From Ruegeria profundi (GTDB lineage: Bacteria > Pseudomonadota > Alphaproteobacteria > Rhodobacterales > Rhodobacteraceae): a stretch of 64,000 bases of DNA. The stretch is from assembly GCF_001507545.1 (NCBI RefSeq), contig NZ_LQBP01000002.1, forward strand, positions 62,001 through 126,000, written 5' to 3'. Under the pieces are notes generated by a model that was given only the letters and a program-made list of their open reading frames with translations, was not told where the DNA came from and searched no databases. Made by a program: the position numbers and the translations under genes. Of the stretch, positions 43,655 to 54,123 are shown piece by piece (position 1 is the stretch's first letter; each line of letters starts with the position of its first letter).

Positions 43655-44779
43655 ATGCAGCGCATTTCCTGCATATTCTGGCTGGGCCTGAAAGAGATGA
43701 TGAGCCTGCGCCGTGATTGGGTCATGATGGCGTTGCTGGTCTGGTCGTTCACGCTGGCGCCGATCATGGAGGCGACGGGTGTTGCAAGTTCAGTGAACAA
43801 TGCCTCGATCGCGTTTGCGGACGAGGACAACTCACCGCTCTCCCGCACGCTTTCCACTGCGTTTTTCCCGCCAGAATTCCAGCAGGTTGTTCAGATCGAA
43901 CCCGGGACCGGCCCTGAGCATATGGATGCGGGGCGCTTTATCTTTGTTGTTGCCATACCGCCGGGGTTTGAGAAGGACCTGCGCGCGCGGCGCCAACCAG
44001 AGATCCAGGTACTGATCGACGCCACGGCCATGGAGCAGGCGGGCATTGGCGCCAGCTATATCACCAACATACTGAGCGCCGAGATTTATCGTTTCGCAGC
44101 CGGTGTCGATCTCGTCGACGCGCCTCCGGTAGATCTTATCCTGCGAAGCGCCTTCAACCCAAACAGAGATACAGTGCGTTTTGCGGGTATCGTGGCCCTG
44201 ATCGGCCAGATCATGTGGCTTACGACGATCCTGACCGGTGCTGCTATGATCCGGGAACGAGAGCAAGGGACGATAGAACATCTTCTGGCGCTGCCCTTGG
44301 CCCCGTTCGATATTGCAATGGCCAAAATCTGGGCCAATGCGGCGGTTGTGCTGATCGCGGCAGGGGTGTCGCTTGTCTTTATCATGCAGGGTGCGTTGGA
44401 CATCACCATTGCCGGATCGAAGCCCTTGTTCCTGTTAGGTACAGCCCTCTTTCTGTTTACAGCCACCGCATTGGGGGTTTTCCTTGCCACCATCGCACGG
44501 TCAATGGCGCAGTTTGCGCTTTTGGTTATGCTGATTGTCCTACCCATGCTGATGTTATCAGGTGGCGAGACGCCGGTTGAAGGTCAACCTGCCTGGCTAC
44601 AGGCTGGTACGCTGTTCCTTCCGTCGCGCCACTATATGTCGGCCAGCCAGGCAATCGTTTTCAAGGGCGCCGGGATTGAAACCGTCTGGCTGGAATTTGC
44701 GTCGATGGCGGCATTGGGCCTGGCCTTGCTGATCACAAGCCTGGTCATGTTTCGTAGGTCGATCGCCCGTATGAGCTGA
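43655..44779 (+). CDS. ABC-2 type permease
   Basis: A 374-residue permease of the YhhJ/YbhR type that starts immediately after the stop of the fused ABC protein. It has an N-terminal helix (MMALLVWSFTLAPIMEA), a long periplasmic domain (about 45-165) and five C-terminal helices including MIREREQGTIEHLLALPLAPFDI, the typical ABC-2 motif. It pairs with the permease half of the previous gene to form the exporter channel. Confidence 0.93.
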   Translation: MQRISCIFWLGLKEMMSLRRDWVMMALLVWSFTLAPIMEATGVASSVNNASIAFADEDNSPLSRTLSTAFFPPEFQQVVQIEPGTGPEHMDAGRFIFVVAIPPGFEKDLRARRQPEIQVLIDATAMEQAGIGASYITNILSAEIYRFAAGVDLVDAPPVDLILRSAFNPNRDTVRFAGIVALIGQIMWLTTILTGAAMIREREQGTIEHLLALPLAPFDIAMAKIWANAAVVLIAAGVSLVFIMQGALDITIAGSKPLFLLGTALFLFTATALGVFLATIARSMAQFALLVMLIVLPMLMLSGGETPVEGQPAWLQAGTLFLPSRHYMSASQAIVFKGAGIETVWLEFASMAALGLALLITSLVMFRRSIARMS

Positions 44780-44845
44780 CATGATCCGACGATCTGCGAG
44801 CGCTCCGTAGTGGGCTGAGCTCTCGGTCCAGCTTTAGCGCCGCTT

Positions 44846-46639
44846 TCAGGTTTGGTGCACGTAGCTGCCGGGCGCATCAGGCAGTTTGTTGGCGCTTCGC
44901 CGTTCCCCGCCCATGAGCGGAGGTTTGGCCTCACCCGTTGAGTGGAGTTTCAACCAATCAGCCATAGCGGGCCACCACGAACCCTGCCGCACCTTGGCAT
45001 TTTCAAACCATTCATCAGGAGATATGTACAGCGCATCAGCCGCCCTGTGATCTTGCCGATAGTGCCGATTCTTGTGGCCCGGCTCGCTCAGGATACCGCC
45101 GTTGTGGCCGCCATTGGTCAGCACAAATGTCAGGTCCCCATCCGTAAACAGCCTGATTTTGTAGACCGACCGCCACGGCGCAATATGGTCGGATTCTGTA
45201 CCCACCACGAACATGGGAACGCGAATGTCCTTCAGCGCGACAACGCGACCTTCAACGGCAAACCGCCCGGCGCTCAGGCGGTTTTCCAGAAACAGACCCC
45301 GCAAGTATTCCGAATGCATTCGCGCAGGCATGCGTGTAGTGTCGTTGTTCCAAACCGTCAGATCCGTCGGTAAGTCCGCCTCGCCCAGAAAATAACGCCG
45401 CACCGCGCGGGCGTAGATCAGGTCTTCGGCACGGATGGTCGTAAACGTGCGCGCCATTTGCGGTCGATCCAGACAGCCCTGCAGCCACATAAGATCTTCG
45501 ACAAACGCAACTTGACTGTCGTCGATGAAAAGCAACAACTCACCTGCTTCGGCAAAATCGACTTGCGCGGCCATAAGGGTGATGCTGGCCAGCCTGTCAT
45601 CTCCGTCGCGTTGCATAACGGCAGCGGCAATCGCCAAAAGGGTGCCGCCAAGACAGTATCCATTGATGTGAATCTTTTGACCCGGAACGAATTTTGAAAT
45701 GGCATCAATCGCCGCCATGACGCCGTTCAGGCGGTAATCCTCTAGGCTCAGATCGGCCTGATCAGCCGTAGGGTTTATCCACGAAATCATAAAAACCGTG
45801 AACCCCTGATCAACAAGATAGCTAACCATCGAGTTTTCCGTCGACAAATCAAGCACGTAATATTTCATGATCCAGGCGGGTACGAACAGAATTGGCTCGG
45901 CCTGTACGCTGTTGGTGGTAGGTGCGTATTGAATCAACTCGAACAAAGCATTGCGGTAGACGACCTTTCCGGGGGTTGCAGCAAGATCTGTGCCAAGCTC
46001 GTATCCTTTCGGCGGAAGGTCGTGCTTTTGCGTCACGGCGTGCGTAAAATCTTCTAGGAAATGCGCGCTGCCTTCGATCAGATTGCGACCGCCCGTTTGC
46101 ATGGTACGCCTAATGATTTCAGGATTTGACCACGGGAAATTCGACGGGGACACTAAATCAAGGGCTTGCCGAACCTGAAACTGCGCACGTTCTGCGTCGC
46201 GGGGCGCGATACCTGGCATGCTGTCCGTCGCAGCCTGCCACCAGTCCTGCGTGCTCAGAAAAGCTTGTTGCCACAGCGAGAATGGGGCTTTCTGCCAGCC
46301 TTTGTCGCTGAAGCGGTGGTCTTGTGTTCGGGTTTCAAAGGGTGGGGTGGGTTTTGATCCTGCTGCCAATTTGCTGGCATATTCCGAGAGCTTGGCCGTA
46401 TTCTTTGCAGCATGTTCCACCAGTTCGAACTGACGTCCCGGCGACCGGCTGAGATGAAGGGCCCAATCCATCCAAGTGGCCATGATCGAATGCGGGGAAA
46501 CCCCTGCTGTGGCACGCGCCATTGCCGCACGCATTGCGCGGTCAAGTTTCTCATACGGGTGGCCCCCGGTGCCCGGATCAGGCGCCGCCCGGGTCGTCTT
46601 GTCTTCAGCAATCGGTTTGCCTGGAGGCAATTCAGTCAT
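44846..46639 (-). CDS. phaC: Class I poly(3-hydroxyalkanoate) synthase
   Basis: A 597-residue PHA synthase. The lipase-like box is NGYCLGGTLLAI with the catalytic Cys, the catalytic Asp is in VGTESDHIAPW, and the His is in LTNGGHNGGIL. The N-terminal PhaC domain ends with the conserved LFELIQYAPTT and PILFVPAWIMKYYVLDL. It polymerises hydroxyacyl-CoA into storage granules. The usual Roseobacter neighbours (phaZ, phaP, phaR) are absent on both sides; a decayed IS lies upstream and an ABC exporter downstream, so the locus may have been rearranged. Confidence 0.96.
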   Translation of the reverse strand: MTELPPGKPIAEDKTTRAAPDPGTGGHPYEKLDRAMRAAMARATAGVSPHSIMATWMDWALHLSRSPGRQFELVEHAAKNTAKLSEYASKLAAGSKPTPPFETRTQDHRFSDKGWQKAPFSLWQQAFLSTQDWWQAATDSMPGIAPRDAERAQFQVRQALDLVSPSNFPWSNPEIIRRTMQTGGRNLIEGSAHFLEDFTHAVTQKHDLPPKGYELGTDLAATPGKVVYRNALFELIQYAPTTNSVQAEPILFVPAWIMKYYVLDLSTENSMVSYLVDQGFTVFMISWINPTADQADLSLEDYRLNGVMAAIDAISKFVPGQKIHINGYCLGGTLLAIAAAVMQRDGDDRLASITLMAAQVDFAEAGELLLFIDDSQVAFVEDLMWLQGCLDRPQMARTFTTIRAEDLIYARAVRRYFLGEADLPTDLTVWNNDTTRMPARMHSEYLRGLFLENRLSAGRFAVEGRVVALKDIRVPMFVVGTESDHIAPWRSVYKIRLFTDGDLTFVLTNGGHNGGILSEPGHKNRHYRQDHRAADALYISPDEWFENAKVRQGSWWPAMADWLKLHSTGEAKPPLMGGERRSANKLPDAPGSYVHQT

Positions 46640-47237
46640 CGGGTTTCTCCGTTCTGGGTCTTGCGCGGTGACACAAATTTATGAACTGCGACCGGTACAA
46701 TAATCCGCTGCCTGCGTGGTTTTCGTCGTAAAGCACGATTCTCTGGCTTTGGATGAAGACATGTGACGGGAGTGTGCCAACAAATTCTCGCTGGTGAACT
46801 GACCCATGTCAATTACCCGTGAAAGCGCCTTAAGCGGTCATGGAATGGACCGGAAACAAGGCACACAGCGGACGACCTGGCGTCTTGTGGCCAACGGTTC
46901 TGTGTTGATCTGCAGAGTATTACAAAAGTGGCGCATCGGTACTGAGACTGCCGCCGTCAAAACCGCCTTAGAGTCCGCCGCCTTGCGAATACCAGGCGCA
47001 TGGCGCCGCTTTCATCTCACCCATGGAAACGTGATCTTCCGTTTGCCCGATTTATGGTCCCTTGCGGCCACATGCAACCGTTGGAGATGATGAAGAGAGA
47101 CGGTGCTGGCTCGCTAACAAACGTGGTCAAACTCACAAAGCTCAGACGCCATACACGGCCCCGTCAGCTACCTCTACCAAGGCGGCTAATGGGAACTGCC
47201 GAGCAAAGTGGAGAGTCAGAAGGGTCAGGAATCGTGA
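46640..47237. other. Gene-poor region upstream of phaC
   Basis: Nearly 600 bases without a supported gene. Open frames here have no ribosome site, no family resemblance and unlikely composition. The left end must hold the phaC promoter. The right end abuts the IS5-family remnant, so this may be scar DNA. Confidence 0.5.
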
Positions 47238-47660
47238 CTAATAAATGACGTTTGCTGCGAGTGAGAATGCTGTCGGGAAGACCTTGGAACAGCGATTATA
47301 GGGGATCGCAACGCGCCGCGTGTATCAGCGTTTGTCGTATCGGAAAGGGTTCCTTCGCTTTTTCGGCCTGACATGCCAGCGCGTACACCCTTGTCTTTCA
47401 GGGCATCTCTGAACCGATCGACATCATGGCCGCGGTCCCCAAGCAGCCAGTCGAAATCCGGCAGACTGCTCAGCAATGCCCGTGCCCCAATATAGTCACT
47501 GACCTAGCCAGCGGTGACGAACAGACTGAAAAGCCGCCCCCGGCTATCGCACACAGCGTACAATTTGGAATTTATACCGCCCTTGGTTTGGCCTATCAGG
47601 CGTCCACGCCTCTTTTTTCGCTCCCATGCTGCTGTCGGGATACATCTCGACCAAAGCTTC
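47238..47660 (-). pseudogene. Decayed IS5-family transposase
   Basis: Read on the minus strand, the pieces GRLIGQTKGGINSKLYAV, VSDYIGARALL, FDWLLGDRGHDVDRFRDALKDKG and RVAIPYNRCSKVFPTAFSLAANVIY match the order of an IS5-group (IS427-like) transposase. An in-frame TAG (47506-47504) replaces a Gln codon, a frameshift lies after the RKSEGTLSD stretch, a second stop sits in YDKR-stop-YTRR, and about 20 residues including the RNRIEIMFGRLKDW region are deleted. The frame also shifts before GRLIG, and the N-terminal half is missing. No terminal inverted repeats could be identified, so its edges are approximate. Confidence 0.85.
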
Positions 47661-47892
47661 CGCTCGATCAAAAGGGTACACTTTCATCAACGCAAGATAG
47701 CTGCTTTCATGGTACTTCGATCTGTTCGAGCAGATAAATTTGCATTGCCGTTGAGGTGGGTGGCCGCCCCCTCAGCGGTTTTTCTTTCACTTTTCGGCGG
47801 AAACCAGACCTCAAAAACAGAATAATCTGGACAAAATCCGGGTGTGCTGCGGCAATGGCGCAGTTCATTCGCATTTAACTAGTTGATTTTAT

Positions 47893-47969
47893 TGGTCGGA
47901 GTGAGAGGATTCGAACCTCCGACCCCTGCCTCCCGAAGACAGTGCTCTACCAGGCTGAGCTACACTCCG
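47893..47969 (-). tRNA. tRNA-Pro (anticodon CGG)
   Basis: A 77-base cloverleaf including encoded CCA. The acceptor stem is CGGAGTG/CACTCCG with A73, the D-arm is in TAGCTCAGCCTGGTAGAGCA, the anticodon arm is CTGTC-TTCGGGA-GGCAG (anticodon CGG), and the T-arm has GGTTCGAATCC. It lies between the IS remnant and the THUMP methyltransferase. Confidence 0.96.
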
Positions 47970-48083
47970 ACCGTGGCGGGTGATCTATACCTGGGTGTTT
48001 TGATGTGCAAGAGGGATTCTGAGGGCTGAGACAGGAATTCTTGTAGGTCCGTCAGTCCGCGAAGCCTGTCGTTTGGCGAGCCG

Positions 48084-49199
48084 TCACGGTAAAGGATCAG
48101 TTCGATACAGCCGGATTTTAGTACCGCCATGATCGACAATTGGACCTGCGGGCAGCAAGGGCAGGCGTGTAGCGCGCGCCAAAGATTGACTGCTGGTTAC
48201 AATGCCCACCCTCCATCCTGTGAAACGCGAGAGTAAAACCTTGCCAAAACTGCCATAAAGCGAGCGCAGACGTTTTTCGTCTCCTATCCTTGCACCGTAG
48301 GGCGGGTTGACGATGACAAGCCCCGCCTGACCCGGTGGTGGCTTGATGTCGCTGACAGATCGGCAGAAAAACCGGGTGTTTGCAGCTACCCCAGCGTGTT
48401 CGGCATTGGCTTTGGCCGCTTCAATGGCTCCGGCGTTGCGGTCTGATCCAACAAATACCGCGTCAATCTGCGCTTGAGGACTGCCGTCTCGCATCTCAGC
48501 CCATCGTTGTGCGTCGAATCCACGCAGATCTTCGAACGCAAAATGGCGTGACCGACCGGGGTTCAGCCCCATCGCCATCTCGGCTGCTTCTATTACGAAC
48601 GTGCCTGAACCGCACATCGGGTCCAAAACAGGCTCGGACCCGTCAAAGCCACATTCACGCAGAAACATTGCTGCCATTGTTTCGCGCATTGGTGCCTTTG
48701 CCACAGCCAGCTTGTGACCACGCTTGTGCAAAGGCTCGCCAGAGGTATCGATCGAGAGGGTGCAGATGTCCTTTTCAATACGCAGCAACACACGCAGACC
48801 TGCCTCGGGTGAAATTGGTGCCCCCAATGTTTCCGAGATCGCCGTCTCGATCCTCTGACGTGCAGCCCCGGCGTGGTAGATGCGTGACTTTCGACTTGTG
48901 GCTTCAACCTTCACCGGTATGTCGGGCCGCAAGAAATCAGACCAAGGGACCTTACGTGCCCGTTTGTCCAGCTGGGCCAGGTGCACTGCGGGAAAACTGG
49001 CTATTCGTACCAGAACCTTGTTGACCCCGCGAAGACACAGATTGGCGCGCCAGACCTCTGGCCAGTCACCGTGGCACGTTATTCCACCCGGAACGCGTTT
49101 CGCACCCGCGAATCCCTTTTCGACCGCCTCAGCAAGCAAAGGAGCTTCAAGCCCGGGGGTTGCCACCAGAAAATATTCAAGATCGTGCTTTTCGTCCAT
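48084..49199 (-). CDS. THUMP-domain RNA methyltransferase (RlmL-like)
   Basis: A 371-residue class I methyltransferase. The N-terminal THUMP domain (about 1-150) is followed by a SAM domain with DPMCGSGTFVIEAAEMAMGLNPG and the catalytic NPPYG motif in LVIVNPPYGARIGD. It resembles the N-terminal half of RlmL, which makes m2G in 23S rRNA; the RlmK half is absent, so this is the single-domain form common in alphaproteobacteria. The exact RNA target is inferred. Confidence 0.9.
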   Translation of the reverse strand: MDEKHDLEYFLVATPGLEAPLLAEAVEKGFAGAKRVPGGITCHGDWPEVWRANLCLRGVNKVLVRIASFPAVHLAQLDKRARKVPWSDFLRPDIPVKVEATSRKSRIYHAGAARQRIETAISETLGAPISPEAGLRVLLRIEKDICTLSIDTSGEPLHKRGHKLAVAKAPMRETMAAMFLRECGFDGSEPVLDPMCGSGTFVIEAAEMAMGLNPGRSRHFAFEDLRGFDAQRWAEMRDGSPQAQIDAVFVGSDRNAGAIEAAKANAEHAGVAANTRFFCRSVSDIKPPPGQAGLVIVNPPYGARIGDEKRLRSLYGSFGKVLLSRFTGWRVGIVTSSQSLARATRLPLLPAGPIVDHGGTKIRLYRTDPLP

Positions 49200-49486
49200 T
49201 GGACGTGCTTACACCGGAAGCAACCCGGGCGCGACATGCAATTTTTTTGTGACAACATATAAGGTATTTAAGGAAATTGACACGGAATGTTCGATTTTGG
49301 CGGTAACAGGTTTGCTTTCGGCATAATCCCCGCGTAAAGGGGCCACAATCAGGATTACGCCCGCGGATCACAGACACCTTTCGGCGTTTTTACGGCGACT
49401 GTGCAGAAGACCCGCGTTATTGTCTGACCCTAACAAGGTGTCGGCAAAGCTGGCGCAGATAAAGAGGCTTGGAAGACCGTAGCGAC

Positions 49487-50830
49487 ATGCAAACTTTCAA
49501 ACTGAAAAAAGGGTTGGAGTTACCGGTGCTGGGTGCGCCTGACCAAACCATTCATCCGGGACCGGAATTCACGACCGTTGGCGTCTTGGGTGGCGACTAC
49601 ATGGGTCTAAAGCCCCGCATGCTTGTGCAGGAGGGCGAGACGGTACAGCGAGGTACGCCGTTGTTCTGCCACAAGGACGCGCCAGAGGCGATGATGGTCG
49701 CCCCGATGAGTGGTAAGGTCGTGGCAGTTAACCGTGGCGCACGCCGTGTCCTGCAGAGCGTTGTGATCGAGGTATCAGACCCCAATGATGCAGGGCTTGA
49801 TTTCTCGGGTGTGGGTAATTCGGACAGTGCTGAAGATGTTACCGAGAAATTGTGTGCGGCGGGTCTGTGGACGTCGTTCCGCACACGGCCCTATTCGAAA
49901 ATGCCCGAGCCGGGCAGCAAACCGGCAGCGATTTTCGTAACCGCCATGGATAGCGAGCCGCTGGCCGCCGACGCGGCCGTGGTTATCTCGGACGCGGAAG
50001 AGGCCTTTACGACCGGTCTTGGCGCAATCACCAAACTGACCGAGGGCAAAACCTATCTTTGCCACAAGGAGGGTGACAACGTTCCGGGCGCAGATGTTCC
50101 TGGGGTTGAGGCGGCGTCTTTCTCTGGTCCGCATCCCTCGGGGTTGGCTGGAACGCATATTCATTTCCTCGAACCGCTGACCGGCGACAAAAAGGTCTGG
50201 ACCATTGGCTTTCAGGATGTGATCGCCATTGGCCGTTTGATGTTGACCGGGCACCTGGATCCAAACATCGTGATTGCGCTAAGCGGTCCGGGCGCGCGGC
50301 AACCGCGCTTGATCCGAACCGCGATGGGTGCTTCGACGGATGACCTGACGTCTCACGAAATCAACCTCGATGGGACACCTCGGATCATCTCGGGCTCGAT
50401 CCTGTCCGGAACGCAGGCCGAAGGTCCGACGGCTTTTCTGGGTCGCTTTGCGCGTCAAATCTGCATCATCCGCGAGGATCACGATCAGATCCCGATGGGT
50501 TGGATTCGCCCAATGCCGTCGAAATTCTCGGTTCAGCCGGTTCTGGGTTCGGCCTTCTCGCAAAAGCTTTTCAACCTGACCAGCAATCTGAACGGTGGTC
50601 GACGGGCCATGGTTCCAACCGGTACGTTCGAGCGGCTGATGCCGCAGGACTATCTGCCGACGCAGTTGCTGCGCGCGCTGCTGGTCATGGATACCGACAG
50701 CGCCCAGGCACTCGGTGCGTTGGAACTGGACGAAGAAGATTTGGGTCTTGTCGGCTTTGCGTGCCCGGCAAAATATGAATACGGGCTGGCGCTGCGCGAC
50801 TGCCTGACAAAAATCGAAAAGGAGGGCTGA
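49487..50830 (+). CDS. nqrA: Na+-translocating NADH:quinone reductase subunit A
   Basis: A 447-residue soluble subunit, the quinone-side component of NQR. FKLKKGLELPVLGAPDQTI, FTTVGVLGGDYMGLKPRMLVQEGETV and the APMSGKVVAVNRGARR biotinyl-like fold mark NqrA. The start at 49487 was preferred to an in-frame TTG 18 bases earlier. It heads nqrABCDEF, five bases before nqrB. Upstream, TTGACA near 49278 is a possible -35, without a good -10. Confidence 0.96.
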   Translation: MQTFKLKKGLELPVLGAPDQTIHPGPEFTTVGVLGGDYMGLKPRMLVQEGETVQRGTPLFCHKDAPEAMMVAPMSGKVVAVNRGARRVLQSVVIEVSDPNDAGLDFSGVGNSDSAEDVTEKLCAAGLWTSFRTRPYSKMPEPGSKPAAIFVTAMDSEPLAADAAVVISDAEEAFTTGLGAITKLTEGKTYLCHKEGDNVPGADVPGVEAASFSGPHPSGLAGTHIHFLEPLTGDKKVWTIGFQDVIAIGRLMLTGHLDPNIVIALSGPGARQPRLIRTAMGASTDDLTSHEINLDGTPRIISGSILSGTQAEGPTAFLGRFARQICIIREDHDQIPMGWIRPMPSKFSVQPVLGSAFSQKLFNLTSNLNGGRRAMVPTGTFERLMPQDYLPTQLLRALLVMDTDSAQALGALELDEEDLGLVGFACPAKYEYGLALRDCLTKIEKEG

Positions 50831-50835
50831 TCCAA

Positions 50836-52044
50836 ATGGGTTTGCGCAACTTCTTTGATCGGATCGAGCCGAACTTCACCAAGGGCGGCAGATACGAGAA
50901 GTATTTTCCCATCTACGAGATGGTCGAAAGCTTCATTTACACTCCGAAAACCGTGACCACGGTCGCGCCTCATGCGCGGTCATACATCGATATGAAGCGG
51001 ATCATGACCTATGTCGTGATCGCGACGATCCCCTGCATCCTGTGGGGGATGTACAATACCGGTTATCAGTCCAATGCCGCGATTGTGGCACTTGGTCCGG
51101 ATTCGGCGACGGGTTGGCGGATTGCGATCCTGCAAGCGTTCGGTATCCCGCTGGATCCCGGTAACGTCTTTGCCAACGTCATGCACGGCTTGATGTACTT
51201 CCTTCCGATCTACATCGTGACCCTTGTTGCAGGCGGTATTTTTGAGGTGATCTTCGCAACCGTGCGCGGGCATGAGGTAAACGAAGGTTTCCTCGTTACT
51301 TCAATGCTTTATACACTGATCATGCCGGCCAGTGCGCCGCTCTGGCAAGTCGCGTTAGGCATCATCTTTGGTGTTGTGATCGGCAAAGAGGTGTTCGGCG
51401 GGACAGGCAAGAACTTTCTCAACCCCGCTTTGGTGGGTCGGGCCTTTCTGTACTTTGCCTACCCGGCGAATATGTCAGGCGACACGGTCTGGACCCCCGT
51501 GGATGGGTTTTCTGGCGCGACTGCACTGTCGGTGTCAGCGTCCCAGGGATATCAGTCTCTGGCTACCGAGGGTCTGACCTGGTGGAACGCGTTTTTTGGC
51601 TTGATGCAGGGCAGTTTTGGCGAGACGTCGGCACTGGCCTGCCTGATTGGACTGGGCTTTCTGCTAATGACGCGTATCGCCAATTACCGCCTGATCGTTG
51701 GGTGTCTGGCAGGCACCATTGGCTTTACGCTTCTGCTGAACCTTATCGGTTCGGATACAAACCCGATGTTCGCAATGCCGTGGTACTGGCACCTTGTGGT
51801 CGGTGGCTACGCGTTTGGGTTGGCATTCATGGTGACCGAGCCGGTCTCGGCCAGTCACACCAACATGGGCCGCTATATCTATGGCGCGCTGATCGGCATC
51901 ATGGTCGTGATGATCCGCGTCATCAACCCGGCTTTCCCTGAAGGCATGATGCTGGCCATTCTGTTTGGCAACGTCTTCGCTCCGCTCATCGACTATTTCG
52001 TGGTTCAGGCCAACATTAAACGGAGGGCGCGCCGCCATGTCTGA
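50836..52044 (+). CDS. nqrB: Na+-translocating NADH:quinone reductase subunit B
   Basis: A 402-residue membrane subunit with about ten helices. The covalent FMN Thr lies in VDGFSGATALSVS (SGAT is the flavinylation motif used by ApbE), and LFGNVFAPLIDYFVV is near the C-terminus. It carries the sodium path and a riboflavin site. Its 3' end overlaps the start of nqrC by eight bases. Confidence 0.97.
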   Translation: MGLRNFFDRIEPNFTKGGRYEKYFPIYEMVESFIYTPKTVTTVAPHARSYIDMKRIMTYVVIATIPCILWGMYNTGYQSNAAIVALGPDSATGWRIAILQAFGIPLDPGNVFANVMHGLMYFLPIYIVTLVAGGIFEVIFATVRGHEVNEGFLVTSMLYTLIMPASAPLWQVALGIIFGVVIGKEVFGGTGKNFLNPALVGRAFLYFAYPANMSGDTVWTPVDGFSGATALSVSASQGYQSLATEGLTWWNAFFGLMQGSFGETSALACLIGLGFLLMTRIANYRLIVGCLAGTIGFTLLLNLIGSDTNPMFAMPWYWHLVVGGYAFGLAFMVTEPVSASHTNMGRYIYGALIGIMVVMIRVINPAFPEGMMLAILFGNVFAPLIDYFVVQANIKRRARRHV

Positions 52045-52852
52045 TACGCAACCCCACGAACCCAAGGGCGCGATCGCAAGGTTTCTGGCGGCCTCGCCGG
52101 ATTCGGTTGGTAAAACGATTTTCATCGCCGTCGCCGTCTGTCTTGTTGCGTCGATGGTTGTATCCTCGGCAGCGGTCAGCCTGCGTCCAGTGCAGGAAGC
52201 GAACCGCCTGAAAGACAAACAGGTTAACGTGCTGCAGGTCGCCGGCGTGTACGAGCCCGGCATCGACGTATCCGAAGCCTTCGCCGCATTCGAGCCGCAT
52301 GTGCTGGAACTGGCGACCGGTGAGTTTGTCGATGACAAATTTGATCCGGCCACCTTTGACGATCTGGCCGCCGCCAGTGACCCAGAGCTGAGCATGGCAT
52401 TGGAAAATGATCCGGCAGGCATTGGCCGCAAGTCCAAGTACCGCGTGGTCTATCTGCTGCGCGATGAGTCTGGTGACTTGAACAAGGTGATCTTGCCGCT
52501 GCATGGTTATGGCCTGTGGTCGACACTCTATGGCTTTATCGCACTGGAAAACAACGGCAACGATATCTTCGGTCTGCAATTCTATCAGCACGGTGAGACG
52601 CCGGGCCTGGGGGCCGAGGTCGACAACCCACGCTGGAAAGCGTTGTGGAATGGTAAAAAGCTGCGCGATGACGAAGGAGATTTGCAGATCTCGGTCGCCA
52701 AGTCGCAACCGGCTGCTGGCCCTGAATATTATGTCGATGCGCTGGCCGGCGCGACGCTGACTTCGGTTGGTGTCGACAACCTTGTGAAATTCTGGATGGG
52801 TGATGAGGGCTACGGCCCCTTCCTGGCCAAATTGCAAGCAGGAGAGTTCTGA
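52037..52852 (+). CDS. nqrC: Na+-translocating NADH:quinone reductase subunit C
   Basis: A 271-residue periplasmic subunit with one N-terminal anchor ([23 protein letters not shown]). The covalent FMN is attached at the Thr in [14 protein letters not shown]. The start at 52037 follows GGAGGGCGC and lies inside the nqrB end; a longer in-frame start upstream has no such site. The stop shares one base with the nqrD start (TGATG). Confidence 0.97.
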   Translation: MSDTQPHEPKGAIARFLAASPDSVGKTIFIAVAVCLVASMVVSSAAVSLRPVQEANRLKDKQVNVLQVAGVYEPGIDVSEAFAAFEPHVLELATGEFVDDKFDPATFDDLAAASDPELSMALENDPAGIGRKSKYRVVYLLRDESGDLNKVILPLHGYGLWSTLYGFIALENNGNDIFGLQFYQHGETPGLGAEVDNPRWKALWNGKKLRDDEGDLQISVAKSQPAAGPEYYVDALAGATLTSVGVDNLVKFWMGDEGYGPFLAKLQAGEF

Positions 52853-53505
52853 TGTCCCAGACCAAGAAAGAAATGCTGGTCGACCCGCTTGTCGACAACA
52901 ATCCGATCACACTGCAAGTACTAGGCATCTGTTCGGCGCTGGCGGTGACGTCGTCGCTCCAAGTGTCCATCGTAATGGCACTTGCGGTGATTTTCGTGAC
53001 GTCGTTCTCGTCCTTCTTCATCTCGTGCCTGCGCAATCAGATTCCGGGTTCCATCCGGATCATCGTTCAGATGGTGATCATCGCCTCGCTGGTGATTTTG
53101 GTCGATCAGATCCTAAAAGCCTATGCCTTCGAGATTTCGAAAACCCTGTCGGTTTTCGTTGGCCTGATCATTACCAACTGTATCGTTATGGGGCGCGCCG
53201 AGGCGTTCGCCATGAAAAACCCGCCGGTCGCATCTTTCATCGACGGTGCTGGCAACGGTATGGGCTATGGCCTGATCCTGTTGCTGGTTGGGTTCATTCG
53301 TGAGCTGTTCGGCGCTGGGTCGCTGTTCGGTGTCACCATCCTGGAAACGGTCAACAATGGCGGCTGGTACGTGCCCAACGGCATGCTGCTGCTGCCCCCA
53401 TCGGCGTTCTTCATCATCGGTCTGATCATTTGGGCCTTCCGCACATGGAAACCTAAACAGGTAGAAGAACGCGAATATAAAATTCAGCAGGTAGAGGCCC
53501 ACTGA
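52852..53505 (+). CDS. nqrD: Na+-translocating NADH:quinone reductase subunit D
   Basis: A 217-residue integral membrane protein with six predicted helices. [21 protein letters not shown] contains the conserved Cys thought to bind the iron centre shared with NqrE, and [25 protein letters not shown] is typical of NqrD. It is flanked by one-base overlaps on both sides. Confidence 0.97.
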   Translation: MSQTKKEMLVDPLVDNNPITLQVLGICSALAVTSSLQVSIVMALAVIFVTSFSSFFISCLRNQIPGSIRIIVQMVIIASLVILVDQILKAYAFEISKTLSVFVGLIITNCIVMGRAEAFAMKNPPVASFIDGAGNGMGYGLILLLVGFIRELFGAGSLFGVTILETVNNGGWYVPNGMLLLPPSAFFIIGLIIWAFRTWKPKQVEEREYKIQQVEAH

Positions 53506-54113
53506 TGGAAGGTCTGATCTCACTGGCTGTAAAGGCCATCTTTGTCGAAAACCTTGCGCTTAGCTTTTTCCTGGGGATGTGTACTTTCATCGCCGTATCG
53601 AAAAAGATTTCAACCGCGCTGGGGCTGGGTATTTCTGTGATGCTGGTTCAGGCGATCACCGTGCCGACCAACAACCTGCTGCTTACCTATCTGCTGAAAC
53701 CGGGCGCGCTGGCCTGGGCGGGGTTTCCGGATGTGGACCTGACCTTCCTTGGCTTGATTTCGTATATCGGCGTGATCGCGGCGATGGTGCAGATTCTGGA
53801 GATGATCCTGGATAAGTACTTCCCGCCTCTCTACAACGCACTGGGGATCTTCCTGCCTCTGATCACGGTGAACTGCGCCATCCTGGGTGGCTCGTTGTTC
53901 ATGGTGGAACGAGACTACAACTTTGCCGAGGCTACGACTTATGGTCTGTCTTCGGGCTTTGGTTGGGCACTGGCGATCACCGCCATGGCGGGTGTGCGTG
54001 AAAAGCTGAAGTATTCTGATATTCCAGACGGTTTGCAGGGCTTGGGCATCACGTTTATCACCGCAGGTCTGATGGCGATGGCCTTCATGTCCTTCTCGGG
54101 CGTGAAACTGTAA
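53505..54113 (+). CDS. nqrE: Na+-translocating NADH:quinone reductase subunit E
   Basis: A 202-residue membrane protein homologous to NqrD but inserted in the opposite sense. [23 protein letters not shown] and [21 protein letters not shown] carry the conserved Cys pair partners for the intramembrane iron site. The start shares a base with the nqrD stop; nqrF begins ten bases after its end behind AAGGAGG. Confidence 0.97.
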   Translation: MEGLISLAVKAIFVENLALSFFLGMCTFIAVSKKISTALGLGISVMLVQAITVPTNNLLLTYLLKPGALAWAGFPDVDLTFLGLISYIGVIAAMVQILEMILDKYFPPLYNALGIFLPLITVNCAILGGSLFMVERDYNFAEATTYGLSSGFGWALAITAMAGVREKLKYSDIPDGLQGLGITFITAGLMAMAFMSFSGVKL

Positions 54114-54123
54114 GGAGGCGTCG

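Noticed and set aside
46806..47090. Open frame of 94 codons upstream of phaC
   Set aside because: No ribosome site, no recognisable family, composition unlike neighbours; it lies in probable scar DNA.
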